From assembly GCA_964405465.1 (NCBI GenBank), contig CAYONZ010000037.1, positions 1 to 35,321 on the forward strand: DNA of 35,321 nt, read 5' to 3'. Numbering within the stretch: position 1 is the stretch's first letter; each line of letters starts with the position of its first letter. Below are positions 33,286-35,321 of the stretch, piece after piece. The DNA is from CAYONZ01 sp964405465. Lineage in GTDB: Bacteria; Bdellovibrionota; Bdellovibrionia; Bdellovibrionales; JAMPXM01. The translations under genes were made by a program, and so were the position numbers. The notes beneath the pieces were generated by a model, which was not told the DNA's origin, ran no database searches, and worked only from the letters and a program-made list of their open reading frames with translations.

Positions 33286-33312
33286 CAACCATTTCCCACA
33301 AAGGAGGACTAT

Positions 33313-33504
33313 ATGGAGAAAATCATAGATGTAGTTTTAGGAGTTATCGAAGTTGTTGCGATCACGGGGGTGATAGGATTTGGAGGTGTAAAGGGCCTGC
33401 AAGTTCTGCATGACGAAGTTCGAAAGGAAACAATTGAGGCCCTGAAAAGGCCCACCCCATCGCTATCCCATTTTTCAAGACAGTTGACGACGCCGTCTCG
33501 CTGA
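33313..33504 (+). CDS. Small membrane protein of 63 residues
   Basis: ATG 33313 with a full AAGGAGG at 33301-33307; a longer frame from 33229 has no ribosome binding site and crosses the hairpin. One hydrophobic segment (residues about 4-26, IIDVVLGVIEVVAITGVIGFGG), then an amphipathic charged helix (VLHDEVRKETIEALKR) and a basic Ser/Thr tail. I do not recognise a family. Its size and layout are compatible with a small membrane regulator or a toxin-like peptide, but there is no direct evidence for either. Its last 30 bp overlap the end of the minus-strand gene at 33475. Confidence 0.6.
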   Translation: MEKIIDVVLGVIEVVAITGVIGFGGVKGLQVLHDEVRKETIEALKRPTPSLSHFSRQLTTPSR

Positions 33505-33726
33505 TTCAATCCAAATAGTTTCGTGAAACTCTAGGACTGGTACTCGGTAAATCCGAGCCAGCTCCGCCAAATGACAGCACGGAACGCGCATTATTCCTAA
33601 AGCCTCGTATTTTTGCGTCCAGCCCGCAGGCACTGAAAGAATTTTATCGACAGTCTCAGGGCTGAGACCTTTTCGCTTACGCCACATCTCAAGCCAGTTC
33701 TGGCTCCCTACCTTTTCAAGGTCCAT
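33475..33726 (-). CDS. Short Xre-like regulator
   Basis: 83 residues from ATG 33726, with GAGG seven bases upstream. The sequence LEMWRKRKGLSPETVDKILSVPAGWTQKYEALG, followed by RVPCCHLAELARIYRVPVLEFHE, has the helix pattern of a Cro/CI-type domain: recognition region GLSPETVDKIL, a trailing LAELARIY helix, then a VPVLEF end. No effector domain. It is divergent from another Xre gene at 33825. The first of two shared operator copies is only 15 bp from its start, within its likely promoter, so it is probably repressed by one or both proteins. Confidence 0.72.
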   Translation of the reverse strand: MDLEKVGSQNWLEMWRKRKGLSPETVDKILSVPAGWTQKYEALGIMRVPCCHLAELARIYRVPVLEFHETIWIESARRRRQLS

Positions 33727-33740
33727 AGTCTTACCTCAAT

Positions 33741-33758
33741 TGCATACGATCGTATGCA
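33741..33758. promoter_or_regulatory. Operator 1: perfect 18-bp palindrome
   Basis: TGCATACGATCGTATGCA is fully self-complementary. It lies between the divergent Xre genes. On the minus strand it falls between a TTGTTT (33763-33768) and a TATGCA (33741-33746) that could be the promoter boxes of the gene at 33475, so binding would block transcription. Confidence 0.75.
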
Positions 33759-33787
33759 CATTAAACAAAAATTAACCTCAAAATCAA

Positions 33788-33805
33788 GGCATACGTTCGT
33801 AGGCA
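33788..33805. promoter_or_regulatory. Operator 2: imperfect copy of operator 1
   Basis: GGCATACGTTCGTAGGCA differs from operator 1 at three or four positions and keeps the half-site GCATACG and the TCGTA core. It starts 47 bp from operator 1 and ends 19 bp before the TTG start of the Xre gene at 33825. The pair resembles the two-operator switch regions of phage repressors. Confidence 0.65.
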
Positions 33806-33824
33806 CTGAAAATTTGGGGGATTA

Positions 33825-34079
33825 TTGGCTAATAAAAAATCAAATACATTGTCGATGGCCGACAAAAAAATATTAAAAGCAGTTGGATCAAAGATCAGAC
33901 AAATCAGAGAAAAGAAAAATCAATCGGTCTATGATATTACCGGCGATGATTTATTAATTAAATCTCGGCAGCACTGGCAGAGCATCGAAAACGGCCAGAA
34001 GAATATCAACGTCACCACTATATTTAAGATAGCGAAAACTCTTGGAGTTAAAGCCGAAGACCTCATTAAAGACCTCTGA
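33825..34079 (+). CDS. Xre-family transcriptional regulator
   Basis: 84 residues from TTG 33825, with GGGGG four bases upstream; an internal ATG at 33855 lacks a ribosome binding site. Nearly the whole protein is one Cro/CI helix-turn-helix: IRQIREKKNQSVYDITGDDLLIKSRQHWQSIENGQKNINVTTIFKIAKTLGV (core helices about 23-72, shown in the family's usual order), with the typical IENG turn and C-terminal VKAEDLI. It is divergent from the shorter Xre gene, and two operator copies lie between them. Lone small Xre proteins of this kind are common as antitoxins or element regulators; no toxin is recognisable beside it. Confidence 0.85.
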   Translation: MANKKSNTLSMADKKILKAVGSKIRQIREKKNQSVYDITGDDLLIKSRQHWQSIENGQKNINVTTIFKIAKTLGVKAEDLIKDL

Positions 34080-34142
34080 GGTGGTGCGAATTTAAACCAG
34101 TTTTATTCAATAATTGGTCGGTTTTAGAAAATAGTTCATGAG

Positions 34143-34168
34143 AAGTCTCTGGCCTGAGACTTTCCCCT
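34143..34168 (+). terminator. Possible terminator after the Xre gene
   Basis: AAGTCTC (34143-34149), loop TGGCCT, GAGACTT (34156-34162), followed by TCCCCT. The stem is perfect but the T-tract is poor. It lies in the 210-bp spacer before the sigma-54 activator gene, which otherwise shows no gene and no convincing promoter. Confidence 0.4.
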
Positions 34169-34289
34169 CAAAATCCCAAATAAAAATAACTTTGTCTTTT
34201 CATGGATTTCTAAGTGATTTCCAGACATTGCCTAATATTTAAACAACTTGGCATATATCTCGCTCTATAAATTGGTGAATGGAGGGCTG

Positions 34290-35321
34290 ATGGGGGCTCA
34301 AATTCAAACCACAATTCTCGCTTTTGACGACGATGCGAGTTTTTTAAGGCAGCTCAAGGAAAGCTTGAGCGCCGAATACACGGTGGAAACAGCCACGTCC
34401 ATCCCCCAGGCGATGAAAATCGTCATGACCCGCCATCTTGATCTTATCCTCCTAGATATGAATATGCCCGAGATGTCGGGCTTAGAATTCCTAAAAACCC
34501 TACGCCAGCGAAATCACAATACCCCCGTCATCATGCTGACCGGAGAAACAAAAACTGAAACCGTCGTCGCCAACATCCAGGCTGGTGCCGTTGATTATGT
34601 CGTTAAGGGAACTGAGGACTTCACTGTTAATTTGTCCTTTAGAATATCCCAGGCTTTAAAAATCAAAAGTCTCATAAAAGACAATGCGGTCCTTTCAAGA
34701 AAGGTCGCTTCCGATTCGGCCCGATTTGAAATCGTAGGAATCTCTACGAACATCACGAAGCTTCGGTCGGAATTCTTAAAATTCAAAAATTCACACTCCA
34801 CAGTTCTTATCACAGGAGAAAATGGGACCGGAAAAGAATTGATCGCAAGAAATCTTAACCTTCAGGAAAAAAATCCGGCCCGGCCTTTTATCGCCGTGAA
34901 CTGCGGAGCAATCCCTGAAAACTTATTTGAAAGCGAACTCTTCGGCCACAAGAAAGGTTCCTTCACAGGTGCCATGATCGACAAGGCAGGCCTTTTTTTA
35001 TTGGCTGATGGTGGCGACATCTTTCTCGACGAAATCGGCGAGCTACCTCTTAACATGCAAGTAAAACTACTTCGGGTACTTCAAGAAAAGATCATTACCC
35101 CTGTGGGCGAGACAAAGCCTATTCCGGTTGATGTTCGAATCATTGCGGCGACAAATAGAAATCTTGAAGAGATGGTCAAAGCAAAAACCTTCCGAGAGGA
35201 CCTATATTTTCGTCTGAATACTTTGAGGCTTCACACACCGGCCTTGCGCGAACGTAAGGAAGACATTTTGATTTTAGCGAAACGATTTGCCGAGAAGCTT
35301 CATCCCAAGGTGGCCTTTTCG
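34290..35321 (+). CDS. NtrC-type sigma-54-dependent response regulator, 3' truncated by the window
   Basis: The first 344 residues are present; the reading frame is open to the last base. ATG 34290 is preceded by GGAGG at 34281-34285. Receiver domain (about 6-120): acidic Asp13-Asp15, phospho-acceptor Asp56 (LILLDMNMP), Thr84 and Lys106. AAA+ domain from about 145: Walker A GENGTGKE (176-183), the sigma-54-contacting loop GSFTGA (223-228; Ser replaces the usual first Ala, a known tolerated variant), Walker B GGDIFLDE (241-248), and FREDLYFRLN with arginine fingers. The C-terminal DNA-binding domain lies beyond the window. It activates sigma-54 promoters on phosphorylation by a partner kinase; none is visible here. 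Confidence 0.94.
   Translation, partial: MGAQIQTTILAFDDDASFLRQLKESLSAEYTVETATSIPQAMKIVMTRHLDLILLDMNMPEMSGLEFLKTLRQRNHNTPVIMLTGETKTETVVANIQAGAVDYVVKGTEDFTVNLSFRISQALKIKSLIKDNAVLSRKVASDSARFEIVGISTNITKLRSEFLKFKNSHSTVLITGENGTGKELIARNLNLQEKNPARPFIAVNCGAIPENLFESELFGHKKGSFTGAMIDKAGLFLLADGGDIFLDEIGELPLNMQVKLLRVLQEKIITPVGETKPIPVDVRIIAATNRNLEEMVKAKTFREDLYFRLNTLRLHTPALRERKEDILILAKRFAEKLHPKVAFS

Noticed and set aside
33229..33312. N-terminal extension of the 63-residue membrane protein from ATG 33229
   Set aside because: It would read through a perfect hairpin, lacks a ribosome binding site, and makes the strong AAGGAGG at 33301 purposeless.
34236..34275. Possible sigma-54 promoter (TTGGCAT...) upstream of the NtrC-type gene
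   Set aside because: TTGGCA is present but no GC doublet stands at the required distance downstream, so the -24/-12 pattern is not met.
1..35321. CRISPR arrays, insertion sequences and transposase genes
   Set aside because: No regularly spaced repeats of CRISPR type and no transposase or integrase coding region were seen on either strand.

Overview
The window looks like chromosomal DNA of a Gram-negative, probably predatory-type bacterium of the Bdellovibrionota or a nearby former deltaproteobacterial lineage. This is inference. The support is a complete Bat (aerotolerance-type) operon, two periplasmic lytic transglycosylases, many lipoprotein signals, SpoVG and DUF1844 proteins in a Gram-negative setting, and an NtrC-type regulator. 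No ribosomal or other species marker is present, so the genus is open.

Layout. 1-5.5 kb: a large coiled-coil exported protein (+), then a 1.4 kb module (a Cys-rich exported protein and a divergent HTH regulator around a palindromic operator) bracketed by a 60-bp direct repeat. The right copy of the repeat is the functional 3' end of the MltD-like gene. 5.5-12.6 kb: a minus-strand overlapping gene chain (two polytopic GT-C-like glycosyltransferases, then Slt70-like transglycosylase), with a divergent polyprenyl-phosphate sugar synthase (GT2) at its head. 12.5-20.2 kb: a seven-gene, tightly overlapping minus-strand operon moxR-DUF58-(membrane protein)-batA-batB-batC-batD, ending in a 77-bp convergent coding overlap with the GT2 gene. 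20.5-23.3 kb: plus-strand proteostasis genes (an HtpX-like protein whose zinc site is destroyed, DUF1844, HtrA/Deg protease) closed by a strong terminator. 23.4-28.9 kb: three minus-strand genes (lipoprotein metallopeptidase, large exported protein, TPR/winged-helix protein). 29.0-32.2 kb: a glycosyltransferase-epimerase fusion converging on an App1-type phosphatase lipoprotein. 32.3-33.0 kb: spoVG, a run of stem-loops with terminator, and tRNA-Gln(TTG). 33.0-34.1 kb: a small accessory-looking cassette directly after the tRNA, with palindromes, phased 6-mer repeats, a 63-residue membrane peptide and two divergent Xre-type regulators sharing a duplicated 18-bp operator. 34.3 kb to the end: a sigma-54 activator cut by the window edge.

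How the genes fit together. Most of the window is envelope biology: peptidoglycan cleavage (MltD, Slt), lipid-linked sugar transfer (GT2 plus two GT-C), the Bat complex, and periplasmic or membrane proteolysis (HtrA, HtpX-like, M48/M90-like lipoprotein). The points most worth a second look are the direct-repeat-bounded module at 2.6-4.1 kb, the zinc-site-dead HtpX, the GT-SDR fusion, and the post-tRNA regulator cassette.
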